Shown here in pieces: positions 47,924 through 57,697 of a stretch of 64,000 nt of DNA. The position numbers were made by a program, and so were the translations under genes. The stretch comes from an uncultured Saccharospirillaceae bacterium (GTDB taxonomy: Bacteria; Pseudomonadota; Gammaproteobacteria; Pseudomonadales; Oceanobacteraceae), in assembly GCA_947499545.1 (NCBI GenBank), contig CANMOZ010000009.1, positions 89,119 to 153,118 on the forward strand. Direction: 5' to 3'. Below the pieces are notes generated by a model. The model searched no databases. It was not told where the DNA came from and saw nothing but the letters and a program-made list of their open reading frames with translations. The first letter of the stretch is position 1, and every line of letters starts with the position of its first letter.

Positions 47924-49537
47924 TTATTTGGAACCTTGCATCTTTGGTTTAACGCTTGCGTCTAAAACAAAGGCTTTAAGCGCCTTAGCAAGCCGCTCAA
48001 ATGACGGTTGGTGGGTGTACATCATATGACCTGCCTCAAAATAGTGCATTTTGATTCGATCAGGGTCCATCCGATATCGTGTAAGCGCCAACTCAGTAGC
48101 AAAGAAAGGTGTCGCCAAATCGTAATACCCGTTCGCAACGAATAGCTGCAGGTTGGGGTTTTCACGCATCCCCCTATCGAGTTTTTGAGTCACATCAATG
48201 GGAGAGGCTTGATACCAGCGTTCTTGGGCCGATACCCAGTTCCAATGCTCCCACGCTTCATCAGTAAAGATTCGATAGGTTTCATCGCGTTTAATGCCTA
48301 ACGTATGGAACAGGTAATGGTTTTGTGCTGCCGTATAAGCTGAGCTAATGCCGTAGTCAGAGGGATCGCCATCGGGGCTATTTTCTACGTCATTTTGATC
48401 TTGTCCAAGGTACCGGCTATCAAAGCGGCCAACCACTTGACTGGTCTCACGTAGCAGTAATTTTCTAAAGTAATCATCACGGATGCGATTTTCGGCGCGT
48501 TTAATTGCATCTAGCGGCAACCCTGTCAGAACCTGCAATCGCTCAGCAATGGCCTTATTCTCTGCATGACGGAGTCGATTGCCTTTAACAAGCGCGGATA
48601 AATAGGTATCAAAAATAAAAGCTTTAGTGTCTTTTAATAAGGTATCAAGTGAGGCTTGCTTGTCTTGCAATCGTTTATGGTAATGGGCTGTCGCCACATA
48701 GGTAGGCAAAAAGGCCATATAAGCTAATTCGTTACTGCTGTAAAAATCATTTAATGAAAAATCTAAAACGGCCGAGATCAATACCACTCCATTTAAAAAA
48801 ACCGATTGCAATGACCCTTGTAATTTTTCAACCAACAAACCTGAACGCGTGGTTCCATAACTTTCCCCGATTAAAAATTTGGGAGATGCCCAACGTCCGT
48901 ATCGAGTTAAATGTTCTTGAATAAAATTTGAAATGCTCTCAGCATCTTCATCCACCCCAAAAAACTGTTCACGATTGTTTTCTTTTTCTTCTTGGGTTCC
49001 AAGCACTCTTGAATACCCAGTTCCAACCGGATCAATAAACACCAAATCAGCAACAGCAAGGAGTGACAATGCATTATTTTCTATTGGATAGGGTGGAGCG
49101 CCTGCTAATGTCGCATCACTCGGGACAATCACTCGTTTAGGTCCTAATAACCCCATGTGCAACCACACCGAAGAAGAGCCTGGCCCACCGTTAAAAACAT
49201 AAACAATGGGCCTTTTTTCCGGTTCATCTTCATCTAATTTGCGATAAAACAGGCTGGATAAACTGGCAATTGGCTTTTGCTCTTCATCACGAACCCAATG
49301 ATCACGCACCACCACTTCATACTCCATGGTCTCACCAAAAAAGGTCCCTTTTTTCTGAACGCGGTATTCAAAAGGTTTAGGCTGTGAAGCGGATTGTTCG
49401 GCAACGGCTTGATCGGTATTTGGGGGTGTTTTTGCTAGCGTCATCGGCATTAAGATCGCGATAAACAAAACCGAAAAAAATCTTCGGGCATACAGGCTTA
49501 TTTTTCGATTATCTATTTTTATACTGCCACTCGTCAT
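47924..49537 (-). CDS. S10 family serine carboxypeptidase-like protein
   Basis: 537 residues from ATG 49537, with AAGGA upstream; the frame opens 29 codons earlier. A membrane-targeting segment (FFSVLFIAILMPMTLA) precedes the mature part. Alpha/beta-hydrolase landmarks of S10 peptidases are present: NGGPGSSSVWLHMG (oxyanion), GESYGTTRSG (nucleophile Ser), DLATPF (Asp) and EAGHMMY (His). Likely a periplasmic carboxypeptidase. No operon partners; about 265 bp without genes separates it from argR. Confidence 0.9.
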   Translation of the reverse strand: MTSGSIKIDNRKISLYARRFFSVLFIAILMPMTLAKTPPNTDQAVAEQSASQPKPFEYRVQKKGTFFGETMEYEVVVRDHWVRDEEQKPIASLSSLFYRKLDEDEPEKRPIVYVFNGGPGSSSVWLHMGLLGPKRVIVPSDATLAGAPPYPIENNALSLLAVADLVFIDPVGTGYSRVLGTQEEKENNREQFFGVDEDAESISNFIQEHLTRYGRWASPKFLIGESYGTTRSGLLVEKLQGSLQSVFLNGVVLISAVLDFSLNDFYSSNELAYMAFLPTYVATAHYHKRLQDKQASLDTLLKDTKAFIFDTYLSALVKGNRLRHAENKAIAERLQVLTGLPLDAIKRAENRIRDDYFRKLLLRETSQVVGRFDSRYLGQDQNDVENSPDGDPSDYGISSAYTAAQNHYLFHTLGIKRDETYRIFTDEAWEHWNWVSAQERWYQASPIDVTQKLDRGMRENPNLQLFVANGYYDLATPFFATELALTRYRMDPDRIKMHYFEAGHMMYTHQPSFERLAKALKAFVLDASVKPKMQGSK

Positions 49538-49716
49538 ACAACTGTCCTTAAAGTTCAATGCTGTTATTGTTATCAAGAGGATAATCGCATGGATACCGGG
49601 TGAAATGGAACCACCCAAGAACAAACAAGTATTGCAGTGGTATGGATTGAGGGATGCGGTTCAAAAGAGGAATGGGAGTCAAATAACCGATGACTCCCAG
49701 AAATTTCATATAGCGG

Positions 49717-50241
49717 TTATTTGGCGGCTTCAATGCCTTTAAGAATCAAACTCTTTGCTTCTTCTGCATTACCCCAACCATCGACTTTAACCCACTTGCC
49801 GGCTTCTAAGTCTTTATAGTTTTCGAAGAAGTGTTTGATTTGCTCACGCAGCAACATCGGCACATCGTCGATGTCTTGAACTTCTTTGTATAACGTTGTG
49901 AGCTTATCATGAGGTACCGCTAGCAATTTTTCATCACCCCCGGCTTCGTCTTCCATTTTCAAAACGCCAACAGGTCGGCAACGAATCACGGAGCTTGGCT
50001 GCACAGGATAAGGAGTGATCACCAACACATCTAAAGGGTCGCCATCGTCACCCAAGGTATGAGGAATAAACCCATAGTTCGCAGGATAAAACATAGGGGT
50101 CGCCATAAAACGATCGACTAATAAAGCACCAGACTCTTTTTCTACTTCATACTTGATCGGGCTAGAGTTGGCTGGAATCTCGATGACAACATTAATGTCC
50201 TCTGGAGCATCTTTACCGTAAGCAATATGATCGAAGTTCAT
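49717..50241 (-). CDS. ppa: inorganic pyrophosphatase, family I
   Basis: 174 residues, cytoplasmic, drives biosynthetic reactions by splitting PPi. Signatures: [28 protein letters not shown] and the metal-binding DGDPLDVLV. Alone on the strand. Confidence 0.97.
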   Translation of the reverse strand: MNFDHIAYGKDAPEDINVVIEIPANSSPIKYEVEKESGALLVDRFMATPMFYPANYGFIPHTLGDDGDPLDVLVITPYPVQPSSVIRCRPVGVLKMEDEAGGDEKLLAVPHDKLTTLYKEVQDIDDVPMLLREQIKHFFENYKDLEAGKWVKVDGWGNAEEAKSLILKGIEAAK

Positions 50242-50382
50242 GGTTAACCTTTGTAAACTGATGGGAGAAATCCCTAGGGGTTGTACAGAAAGCCGCCAAG
50301 TATAAACCCCTCATTTGAAAATTCCTATGCCCTCCCACCAAAGGCAATCAGATTTCATTGAGGGGCTTGAGAATTAAGCCGA

Positions 50383-51282
50383 TTAGCTGGGTTTCAAGAC
50401 TAGAATATCGGTCTCAACCGACTCTAGCAGGCGCTCAGCCGTTGAACCCAACAACCATTGATTGAATTTCGACCGTTTAACCGCTCCGATCAGCAACAGG
50501 CTTGCTTGCTGCTGCTTGAGCCACTCTGGTAGTGCATGATGCACGTCATCTTCCACGAGGTATTGTTCAGGCTCCAAAATGCCCTGTTGCTCCATGAGAC
50601 TCTCAAAAGCTTTCCTATGTTGCTGAGCCACTTGCTCGGTGATTTCTTGGGCAGCCGTCGACCCAATATCCGTGAGCAATGTAGGAGGAATGGGGTCGTA
50701 AGCATGCATGACCTTAAAGCGGCCACGGAGCTTTTCTGATAAGGCCTTACCGCTTTGAACCAGCTCAACATCCAGAGACTGCGGCTTATCATGGGCCTGC
50801 GCGGGATCTACCGCAACCGCCAGCAGCGGGTTCTGGAAAGGCTCAGCATTTTTGATCAACCATAAGGGGCGATCCACTTCCCGAATCAAGTGCCAGTCGG
50901 AGTGGGTAAAAAAGACACGTTCAACTAACGAGTGTTGATCACAGGCCTTTACCACCCAATCTACGGGATTCTTGTCACAGTAGTCTGCCACGGCTTCATG
51001 AAGCCGTTTGCTCCACACCACCTCGCACTTAGCCTCTACTCCCAAAGCCTTGAGCCCTTCGACTTCTGTTTCTAAAGACTGTGACAGTTTGTGACAATAA
51101 CTTTCTTGGGCTTTATCTTTCCCTTCCTGATCAAACCAGTAATGACTATCTAGAGAGGCGTTATAGGCAATGACTAATAAGTGAACGGCGTTTCCTAAAA
51201 GGCTGGCCGTTTTACCTATTTTTTCCAGTTCAGGGTAATGCTCTCTATCGCCTCTGAGCACCACTAACATATTGTTTTCCAT
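50383..51282 (-). CDS. tandem universal stress protein (UspE-like)
   Basis: 299 residues with two Usp domains (about 1-145 and 150-298). The second ends LLGSTAERLLESVETDILVLKPS, with an ATP-binding-like GSTAERL. The arrangement matches UspE-type proteins of gammaproteobacteria, involved in stress and motility phenotypes by unclear mechanism. Confidence 0.88.
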   Translation of the reverse strand: MENNMLVVLRGDREHYPELEKIGKTASLLGNAVHLLVIAYNASLDSHYWFDQEGKDKAQESYCHKLSQSLETEVEGLKALGVEAKCEVVWSKRLHEAVADYCDKNPVDWVVKACDQHSLVERVFFTHSDWHLIREVDRPLWLIKNAEPFQNPLLAVAVDPAQAHDKPQSLDVELVQSGKALSEKLRGRFKVMHAYDPIPPTLLTDIGSTAAQEITEQVAQQHRKAFESLMEQQGILEPEQYLVEDDVHHALPEWLKQQQASLLLIGAVKRSKFNQWLLGSTAERLLESVETDILVLKPS

Positions 51283-51465
51283 ACTCGCCCACTCGTTTGC
51301 CTGTGTTTTATCGTTCGCAGTTTAAGTGTTTATTGGTTGAGTGCTTTGATGCTTATCAAGCATTAGAGCGTCAACATTGCCCCGCATATCACCAAAATAC
51401 AACAGTAAAACCACAAAGGTATCGTCTACTCTAGAATTATGCCCCCTGGTGTTTCTTAGTAGGTA

Positions 51466-51930
51466 ATGGATATGTTTCTGATTCGTCTCACTTATGCCAG
51501 CACGGCCAATAATTTGGACCCGGAAGATATTGCGGCTATTTTAGCAACCGCTCAAAAATTCAACCAAAGCAAAAATATAACAGGTCTGCTTTGCTTCTCA
51601 AGAAAATACTTCCTGCAATCACTAGAAGGTTCACGCCAAGCCGTTAATGCCCTTTACAGTAAAATCTGTTTAGATAAACGACACTCGAAAATGTTGTTGC
51701 TGGACTACGGCGAAATTTCAAAACGTGATTTTTCTTCGTGGTCTATGGCTTACGTACCTGAAAAACAATTGACAAAAGAAATTTGTTTGACTTACTCGTT
51801 AACAGACGATTTCAATCCCTACAAGCTCAGCCAAACCAGCGCACATGATTTAATGCTCGAATTAAAAAAAGCACTTCCACAAGAAGGGAAAAGCCAACAA
51901 ACGTTAGACATAGCTTCAAAAATTGCTTAA
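51466..51930 (+). CDS. BLUF-domain blue-light photoreceptor
   Basis: 154 residues, essentially one BLUF domain (about 1-95) plus a short helical cap. The flavin site is complete by comparison with AppA: Y10 (LTYAS), N37 (NITGLL), Q51 (FLQSLEG) and the SWSMAY segment with W92 and M94. Short BLUF proteins sense blue light through FAD and act through partner proteins. No enzymatic domain is attached. The convergent gene 51939-52496 starts eight bases beyond the stop on the other strand; a link is possible but unproven. Confidence 0.93.
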   Translation: MDMFLIRLTYASTANNLDPEDIAAILATAQKFNQSKNITGLLCFSRKYFLQSLEGSRQAVNALYSKICLDKRHSKMLLLDYGEISKRDFSSWSMAYVPEKQLTKEICLTYSLTDDFNPYKLSQTSAHDLMLELKKALPQEGKSQQTLDIASKIA

Positions 51931-51938
51931 CACTTTTA

Positions 51939-52496
51939 TTATGCTTCGTCAGTATCCGCTGCATTTACACCTGCAGCTTTAACCGATTGAACAACCGAAA
52001 GCCATTCATCAACTTGTTTTTTAAGGCTGTAATTTAACGGAAGTGACCGCATGGTTTTTAATGATTCTTCCATGTCAAAATAATCAACTGCAGAATCAAT
52101 ATCATCCGAGGGCTGTTTTAACAAAGCATTTTGATTGATATTGATGTTTTCTGCTTGCGAGCGAAAAATATAGGGTTCAGCGTCTCTGGAAAATTCCAAC
52201 ACACTGCTCATAGGCAGCATCCCTAAATTTAAGGCATCAACTTGGAAATTCTTCCAATCACCTAATTGCATGCTTTCCAGGTGGTACTTTTGTGCCAGAT
52301 ATTGGACGTGAGAATGATCTCGCAATCGTACTTCCTGGGTTTCCTCTGAGGATAAATCTTGAGCTTCCGTTTTCGACACATTGGAAGCCTCAATTGAGGT
52401 CTGTTTATCCGTTACCTTAGTATCATCTGTACCTTTTTCTTGCTTTGGAAAAGTGGTTACTCGCCCTAACCACTGTCCAATATCGGATAATTGCAT
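51939..52496 (-). CDS. hypothetical protein with acidic linker
   Basis: 185 residues, soluble, no signal. Residues 20-58 are a low-complexity Thr/Glu/Ser linker, and the rest is mixed with a helical C-terminus (SLKKQVDEWLSVVQSVKAA). I do not recognise a family. Stop of the BLUF gene and stop of this gene are eight bases apart (convergent). It could be a cytoplasmic accessory protein; nothing in the sequence assigns a role. Confidence 0.6.
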   Translation of the reverse strand: MQLSDIGQWLGRVTTFPKQEKGTDDTKVTDKQTSIEASNVSKTEAQDLSSEETQEVRLRDHSHVQYLAQKYHLESMQLGDWKNFQVDALNLGMLPMSSVLEFSRDAEPYIFRSQAENININQNALLKQPSDDIDSAVDYFDMEESLKTMRSLPLNYSLKKQVDEWLSVVQSVKAAGVNAADTDEA

Positions 52497-52753
52497 GACA
52501 TTTTCCTCTTGTTCTGGTTTCGCTTAACGTCTAACTCACTGATATTGGGATCAGCACAGGCTGTACCACTTATATTTCGTTGAAAATCAAACCCTTTTTC
52601 ACACGATGGCAGTACATTGCCGCTTGGCCTATACCGCATTGGAGGGTCTGATGATTTTAAAACGCCTCAAAATCCGCTAAAGTGGGCCTAATTCAATTAC
52701 GTAAAGCGCCCCATGTAAGCGGCATTTTATGTGCTCTACGAGAAGGTATCCTG

Positions 52754-53470
52754 ATGGCAGTAAATCAACCCCCATCCGACCAGCCAGAAATTAAATATCA
52801 GGGACGAAAAACCGCTCGCACAGGTAGCGAGCAACGTCGTCGTACAATATTAGAAGCTGCTTTACGTATTGTGGTTAAAGAAGGTGTGCGTGGTATTCGA
52901 CATCGCTCCGTCGCCAAAGAAGCGGGCGTCCCTTTGGCCGCAACCACCTACTACTTTAAAGATATTCAAGAGCTTATCTGCGATACCTTTATTTTGTATG
53001 CAGAAAAAGCTCGTGAAAACGTTAACCGTTTTGCAAAAAAAATGTACGAGCCACTTGAAAATGCAGACGGAAAAAAGTTAGCCGAATTAACCACAGGCCC
53101 TAGACTAGTGCAGGTTATTTCTGAACAATTAACTGGCTATGTCACTGATCGATTGGTGAATGATCGGGAAGGCCTCGTGATTGATCTCGCTTTTCATTAC
53201 GAAGCGGTGATGTCTGAACCGATTAGACCTCTAGCGCAGGCATATGACGAACAATTAGAAAGCCGATTGATTGAATTTTTGAATTTGGTGCATTCTTCTC
53301 ATCCAAAAGAAGATGCTAAAATGCTTGTCAGTACATTGCGCCGGGCAGAATACGAAGCGCTTCTTCGTCCTAAAGATGATCTGAACAGTGCTTCTATTTT
53401 TACGCTTATCGAACGCCAGGTATCTTTAATTTTAAAAATCGAAGCACAGACCCCAAGTCAACCTTATTAA
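52754..53470 (+). CDS. TetR family transcriptional regulator
   Basis: 238 residues from ATG 52754 (MAVNQPPSDQP) with AGAAGG upstream; the frame opens earlier. The helix-turn-helix (about 35-80: RTILEAALRIVVKEGVRGIRHRSVAKEAGVPLAATTYYFKDIQELI) is clear; the C-terminal ligand domain is generic. No target gene is evident next to it. Confidence 0.92.
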   Translation: MAVNQPPSDQPEIKYQGRKTARTGSEQRRRTILEAALRIVVKEGVRGIRHRSVAKEAGVPLAATTYYFKDIQELICDTFILYAEKARENVNRFAKKMYEPLENADGKKLAELTTGPRLVQVISEQLTGYVTDRLVNDREGLVIDLAFHYEAVMSEPIRPLAQAYDEQLESRLIEFLNLVHSSHPKEDAKMLVSTLRRAEYEALLRPKDDLNSASIFTLIERQVSLILKIEAQTPSQPY

Positions 53471-53552
53471 TTGAAAGCATCAGGGCTCTGTGCTAATGGG
53501 AATCCCCCAAACACACTGAGCCACTTGCTTAAAACCTTTACCCCTTCAAGGG

Positions 53553-53945
53553 CTAATCTTGAACGCACTCAGCTTCCAAGTCAGATTGCGCCACTGGCGC
53601 TTTATTCATATGAGACCTGTGAAATTTAAGCAAGGCGGCTGGCTTTGATGAAACGGCGTCAACTTTATCAGATAGATGATAAAAATATCCCTCCTGACGC
53701 AAAGCCTCAAACAACCACTCAGAAAAAGTAGACGGAAGCACTTGTGGGTCACCGCAACTTTCACAAAGGATCAATTGCTCCAATGGGTCTTGACTGCCTA
53801 AGGTTCTAAGCGGAATGTCGAGCGGGTCTAAACAACTGATACAAGGCATCGAAACCACACTGTCGGGTGACAATATAAATGCGGTTTGAGTGTCCTCTTT
53901 CTTAGGAATTATCTCAAATGGCTTGGTGTACGATGGCTGCTTCAT
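53553..53945 (-). CDS. small protein with paired CxxC motifs
   Basis: 130 residues. CISC (about residues 36-39) and CESC (about 62-65) about 25 residues apart suggest a zinc ribbon-like site. The C-terminal half is polar and unrecognised. No signal peptide. It may bind nucleic acid or be a metal-binding adaptor; the function is unknown. Confidence 0.6.
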   Translation of the reverse strand: MKQPSYTKPFEIIPKKEDTQTAFILSPDSVVSMPCISCLDPLDIPLRTLGSQDPLEQLILCESCGDPQVLPSTFSEWLFEALRQEGYFYHLSDKVDAVSSKPAALLKFHRSHMNKAPVAQSDLEAECVQD

Positions 53946-54005
53946 AGTCTATATCCATATTCCTAATCTTCGCTTGGCTGTAAATCAGGTCACGATGTCC
54001 TTTGT

Positions 54006-54137
54006 GCCTTAAGTGTCCAAGCTAACCTAGATCTGAGCCCCATTCCAACCGCTAACCCATTAAGTGTCAATATTCAGAACCTCTAAGGGTATTTGGGTTC
54101 TCTAATTGTCCTAGATGTACTAGGAGTTGACACTTTA
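54006..54137. repeat. nested inverted repeats in an intergenic region
   Basis: TTAAGTGTC occurs at 54009 and 54060; its complement TTGACACTTTA at 54127-54137 closes a 65-base loop. Inside are AGAACC...GGGTTCT and TCCTAG-ATGTA-CTAGGA. The region between 53946 and 54411 otherwise holds no convincing gene; a minus-strand frame at 54135-54335 starts at GTG and has no coding signature. Confidence 0.4.
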
Positions 54138-54411
54138 GGGTGTGTTCGCTTTAAGCGTAGTCACCGATTTATCAAATAGCCAAAAAAATGACCGTTTTTT
54201 TGATGCAGGTCTCGTAATCTCTCGACAAAATGCTGACTGTAGTTCCCTAAATCTATCAACACGGACTCGACAGCCACACCCCTTCAAATAGTCGAAAATT
54301 GACAGCTCACCCTCTAGAAGACGTATACTATGCACATCAACCTTATTCGTTAAAATGAGGTTTCACCTTTCGTGAACACGAACTCCAACGATTGTTTAAG
54401 CCGGATGTTAA

Positions 54412-54618
54412 ATGGACATTGAAACCTTTGAGCATTGGTCACTCATAATAGGATTGTCAGTTCTTATCTTATTGATGGGGTTTATCATGTACGACTTAGG
54501 TAAGAAATCAAATGCAGGCAAACTAGGAATGTTTGCGATATTTCTAGCGTTAGGGCTGGGTGTTCTAGGCTTTGTAATGAAATACGTCATCAAAGCGTTT
54601 ATCGGTGGAGAGGGGTGA
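54412..54618 (+). CDS. DUF2788 family small membrane protein
   Basis: 68 residues with two membrane helices (about 10-30 and 40-63) and the family core LILLMGFIMYDLGKKSNAGK and GMFAIFLALGLGVLGFV. Function unknown; the family is conserved in Pseudomonas and relatives. Confidence 0.85.
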   Translation: MDIETFEHWSLIIGLSVLILLMGFIMYDLGKKSNAGKLGMFAIFLALGLGVLGFVMKYVIKAFIGGEG

Positions 54619-54635
54619 GCATCCCCTTTATGAAA

Positions 54636-54654
54636 CGTTAAAAGGGCATTAACG
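54636..54654. terminator. short hairpin between convergent genes
   Basis: CGTTAA, AAGGGCA, TTAACG between the DUF2788 gene and the PstS-like gene. A second stem, GGGG-TGAGCA-TCCCC, lies just before it at about 54612-54627. Role as a terminator is plausible only from position. Confidence 0.35.
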
Positions 54655-55086
54655 ATCGACTCGATAAACAATGCGAAATTGATTATCGACTTCAGATTCA
54701 TCCACATAACCAATCATATTGGGATTGTCTTTTATCATTGCTTTCACTTCGCCATCATTTGCAACTGCCTGAGGCGCCTGACCTTTTCCAGTAAAAATCA
54801 ACCTTGACCAGTAAGATTTAATTTGAGCGTCAGACATTTTCACAACCGTTTCATAAAAAATATCTCGGTGTCGACTCCCCTCTCGTTGATCAATGGGAAT
54901 CACAGGCAATCCCTTTAAGGTTTTCTTTTTTCCTAAAAAGATACGTTTCACATCATCACTGGCAACGTGCTCGAACGTGCTTGACTGATCGACAATCACA
55001 ACTAAATCGGCATAAACGGTTGATGACCAACCGACTATGACTCCAATAAAAATTTTGTGTAGTGCCCAACGCTTTACGAATTCCAT
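54649..55086 (-). CDS. PstS-like periplasmic binding protein, short
   Basis: 145 residues from ATG 55086 (MEFVKRWALHK), with AAAGGAA upstream. A signal peptide ends at VYA. The mature domain has the phosphate-binding-protein-like core (DLVVIVDQSSTFEHVASDDVKRIFLG, REGSRHRDIFYETV, NPNMIGYVDES). Such short single-lobe proteins often sit beside a porin. Here it follows the porin-like gene by 16 bp. Confidence 0.8.
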   Translation of the reverse strand: MEFVKRWALHKIFIGVIVGWSSTVYADLVVIVDQSSTFEHVASDDVKRIFLGKKKTLKGLPVIPIDQREGSRHRDIFYETVVKMSDAQIKSYWSRLIFTGKGQAPQAVANDGEVKAMIKDNPNMIGYVDESEVDNQFRIVYRVDR

Positions 55087-55102
55087 AGACCCATTTCCTT
55101 TA

Positions 55103-56314
55103 CTAAAAAACAGCATTAATACCAACAATAACGGTACGAACACGTTCATCATCACTGGGTTTTTGATTTATGAATTCTTCATATTGCGCTTTGAGTGCTG
55201 TTCCCGATTCAAAATCCCACCTAACGCCAATGGCCCAACGATACAAATCCACATCAATTCTACGAGCGATATTATTTCTTCTTCGGATTTTATCGTCTTG
55301 AGATTTGGCATCACCATAGGTTAAATGTGGCGTCCAGTTTCCCCACCTGCGGCCTAGGGTTACATAATAAGCGTCTTGATCGACGGTTATCCCTTCTACT
55401 GTTAATCGAGTCCATTCAGCAATGCCCAGCCACTGCCCATCGTCAAAATGGGTTGCGAGACTATAAAACATAGCTTCATACCCTTTATTTTCAATAACAT
55501 GATGTTTTTCATAAATATTGGCGTTGATGACGGCTGGGTTTGAGAGCAGAGCGTTATCTTCTAAAATAACCGCCGATCCCCGGGCGATGCCAGCTCTCAG
55601 AGTCCAATATTCATCGCTCCATTGAGCATTAAAACTGACAGTTTCCTGTATGTCCCAAGTATCCCCAATTAAACGTCCATATTGGGTTTGCAGGGTTATG
55701 GTGGATTCTGAAAGTTCATAACGGTAGGTTAAATCGGCAGCTTCGTAATTAGCAAAAGGTTCAAGAATATCGTAAACCTCGTCAGGCATGTCAGCCCAAG
55801 GCACAGCGTAAGTCACATCCAAATATTCTGATAACAAGAAAAAGGGCGTACGCATGCGCCCAAATTTAAAGGACCATTGAGGTGACATCTCATGCTGGTA
55901 ATAGACCCAATCGGCAGCAATATCGAAGTGTTCCTCATCTCCCTTCCCAACCAGCTGAGAAACCAATCGACTTTTTTCAGTCAAAGAGGCGCTTAGTTGT
56001 ATACCCAGCGTACTGAGCACAATGAAGTTCACGTCTTGATCAAACTTCTCTGGGGAATTGATGGCCGTATTGTCACTGAGTTCTTCTCGATTAAGCTTTT
56101 GAGCTGCATTCAAATTAGCAAACCCGTCGATCCGGAGCTTGTCCCACTCTGATGCGTGACTGGCTGTTGAAGCCAAGATAAACAAGAGGCACACTCCTAT
56201 GTTCAACAAGCCAGTCCAGAAACCTTGATCTATAGGGCTTTTCTTCAATTGCCCATTGACTGCCTCTGCTGCTGACTTAAACGCTGAAACCCAGCCTAGG
56301 TGATTAACATGCAT
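55103..56314 (-). CDS. porin-like outer-membrane protein
   Basis: About 400 residues. The signal peptide ends near TASHA before SEWDKLRIDGF; the rest is beta-rich with alternating aromatic strands (for example WVYYQHEMSPQWSFKFGRMRTPFFLL, YYVTLGRRWGNWTPHLTYGD) and ends in the C-terminal F typical of outer-membrane barrels (GINAVF). Start uncertain: ATG 56314 gives a long N-terminus overlapping the mpl start, and a later TTG/GTG is possible. Paired with the PstS-like gene, so a substrate-uptake role is plausible. Confidence 0.75.
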   Translation of the reverse strand: MHVNHLGWVSAFKSAAEAVNGQLKKSPIDQGFWTGLLNIGVCLLFILASTASHASEWDKLRIDGFANLNAAQKLNREELSDNTAINSPEKFDQDVNFIVLSTLGIQLSASLTEKSRLVSQLVGKGDEEHFDIAADWVYYQHEMSPQWSFKFGRMRTPFFLLSEYLDVTYAVPWADMPDEVYDILEPFANYEAADLTYRYELSESTITLQTQYGRLIGDTWDIQETVSFNAQWSDEYWTLRAGIARGSAVILEDNALLSNPAVINANIYEKHHVIENKGYEAMFYSLATHFDDGQWLGIAEWTRLTVEGITVDQDAYYVTLGRRWGNWTPHLTYGDAKSQDDKIRRRNNIARRIDVDLYRWAIGVRWDFESGTALKAQYEEFINQKPSDDERVRTVIVGINAVF

Positions 56315-57655
56315 ATTCATATTTTGGGCATTTGCGGTACTTTCATGGGCAGCTTGGCTTTGCTGGCCCGTGAGTTGGGCTATCAAGTTACCGGGCAAGA
56401 TCAGCATGTGTATCCCCCCATGAGTGAAACTCTTCAACAGGCTGGCATTGATGTCTCATCAGGATATGAACCCTCAAAGGCCTTATTTGAAGCGGATAAA
56501 GTTCTTTTAGGGAATGCTCTATCACGGGGAAACCCATCTGTAGAAGCGGTACTCGAACATCGTTTAAATTATTTTTCTGGGCCTGAGTGGCTGGAGCATC
56601 AAATACTGAAACATCGTCGCGTCTTAGCCGTTTCAGGCACTCATGGTAAAACCACCACCACGAGCTTACTGACATGGATATTGGACTATGCAGGATACGA
56701 TCCAGGTTTTTTGATCGGTGGTGTGTGTAAGGCCTGGCCGGTTTCAGCTCGAGTCGGTAAAGGCGAATGCTTTGTTATAGAAGCCGATGAATACGATACC
56801 GCATTCTTTGACAAGCGGTCGAAATTCTTACACTACCGGCCCAATGTGTTGGTTTTGAATAATCTTGAGTTTGATCACGCAGACATTTTCCCCAATTTAG
56901 AGGCCATTGAAACCCAATTCCATCACCTCATTCGTACCCTATCCACAACGAGCAAACTGATTATTCCCGAAAGCAACGAAGCCATTCAAAGAGTGTTGGC
57001 GCGAGGGTGCTGGAGTAAACTGAAAATTCTGTTCGATGAAGGCTATTACGTGGAAGGTACTCAGCCCAAGGTTCAATTGATGAAACACAGTCAATCTCTA
57101 GGCACCTTATCGGGCGTAACAACCCAGGGAAGGCATAACCTCCAGAATACGCTTTCCGCTCTATTCGCAGCACAAGCTGTAGGGGTTCAGCTTTCTGTAG
57201 CGCTGGAAGCCATATCTACCTTTCCAGGTGTACGTCGACGTTTGGATTTAATCGGTGAGCATCAAGGCATTCGCCTCTATGACGATTTTGCTCACCACCC
57301 AACCGCCATCAAGGAAACGCTGGCAACCCTTAAACAAATGACAAAAGGGAAACTGATTGCAGCCATCGAACCCCGCTCTAATAGCATGCGGCTTGGCGTT
57401 CACAAAGAAGCACTGGGGCCCGCCACTCAAGAAGCCGATTCAGTGCATTGGCTGGCACCTCCAGAGTTGCCATGGGATACCCAATCGCTTTTGTCTGAAG
57501 GCAATGACAAGCACCACCTCTACACGACGCCAGAGGCTCTCATTGATGGCTTGATTCGCTCGTTAAACCCAGAGGATACCGTTGTATTTATGAGTAATGG
57601 TGGATTTTCCGGTGTTCAACACAGAAGCATGGCGGCATTGAAGGAAGTTCGCTAA
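56309..57655 (+). CDS. mpl: UDP-N-acetylmuramate:murein tripeptide ligase
   Basis: 448 residues from ATG 56309 (MHIHILGICGTFMGSLALLAREL). Recycles cell-wall tripeptide by joining it to UDP-MurNAc. Mur ligase motifs: SGTHGKTTTTSLL (ATP), the Mpl-type ADEYDTAFFDKRSKF, NLEFDHADIF and DDFAHHPTAI. The ubiX start follows 42 bp later, the same neighbour as in Pseudomonas. The start region overlaps the divergent porin-like frame. Confidence 0.97.
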   Translation: MHIHILGICGTFMGSLALLARELGYQVTGQDQHVYPPMSETLQQAGIDVSSGYEPSKALFEADKVLLGNALSRGNPSVEAVLEHRLNYFSGPEWLEHQILKHRRVLAVSGTHGKTTTTSLLTWILDYAGYDPGFLIGGVCKAWPVSARVGKGECFVIEADEYDTAFFDKRSKFLHYRPNVLVLNNLEFDHADIFPNLEAIETQFHHLIRTLSTTSKLIIPESNEAIQRVLARGCWSKLKILFDEGYYVEGTQPKVQLMKHSQSLGTLSGVTTQGRHNLQNTLSALFAAQAVGVQLSVALEAISTFPGVRRRLDLIGEHQGIRLYDDFAHHPTAIKETLATLKQMTKGKLIAAIEPRSNSMRLGVHKEALGPATQEADSVHWLAPPELPWDTQSLLSEGNDKHHLYTTPEALIDGLIRSLNPEDTVVFMSNGGFSGVQHRSMAALKEVR

Positions 57656-57697
57656 AATTGGTTGCGAATTGATCGATCAAACGGAAATCTGTGTCAT

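Noticed and set aside
54135-54335. 66-codon minus-strand frame
   Set aside because: GTG start without ribosome site, unusual composition, overlaps the inverted-repeat region.
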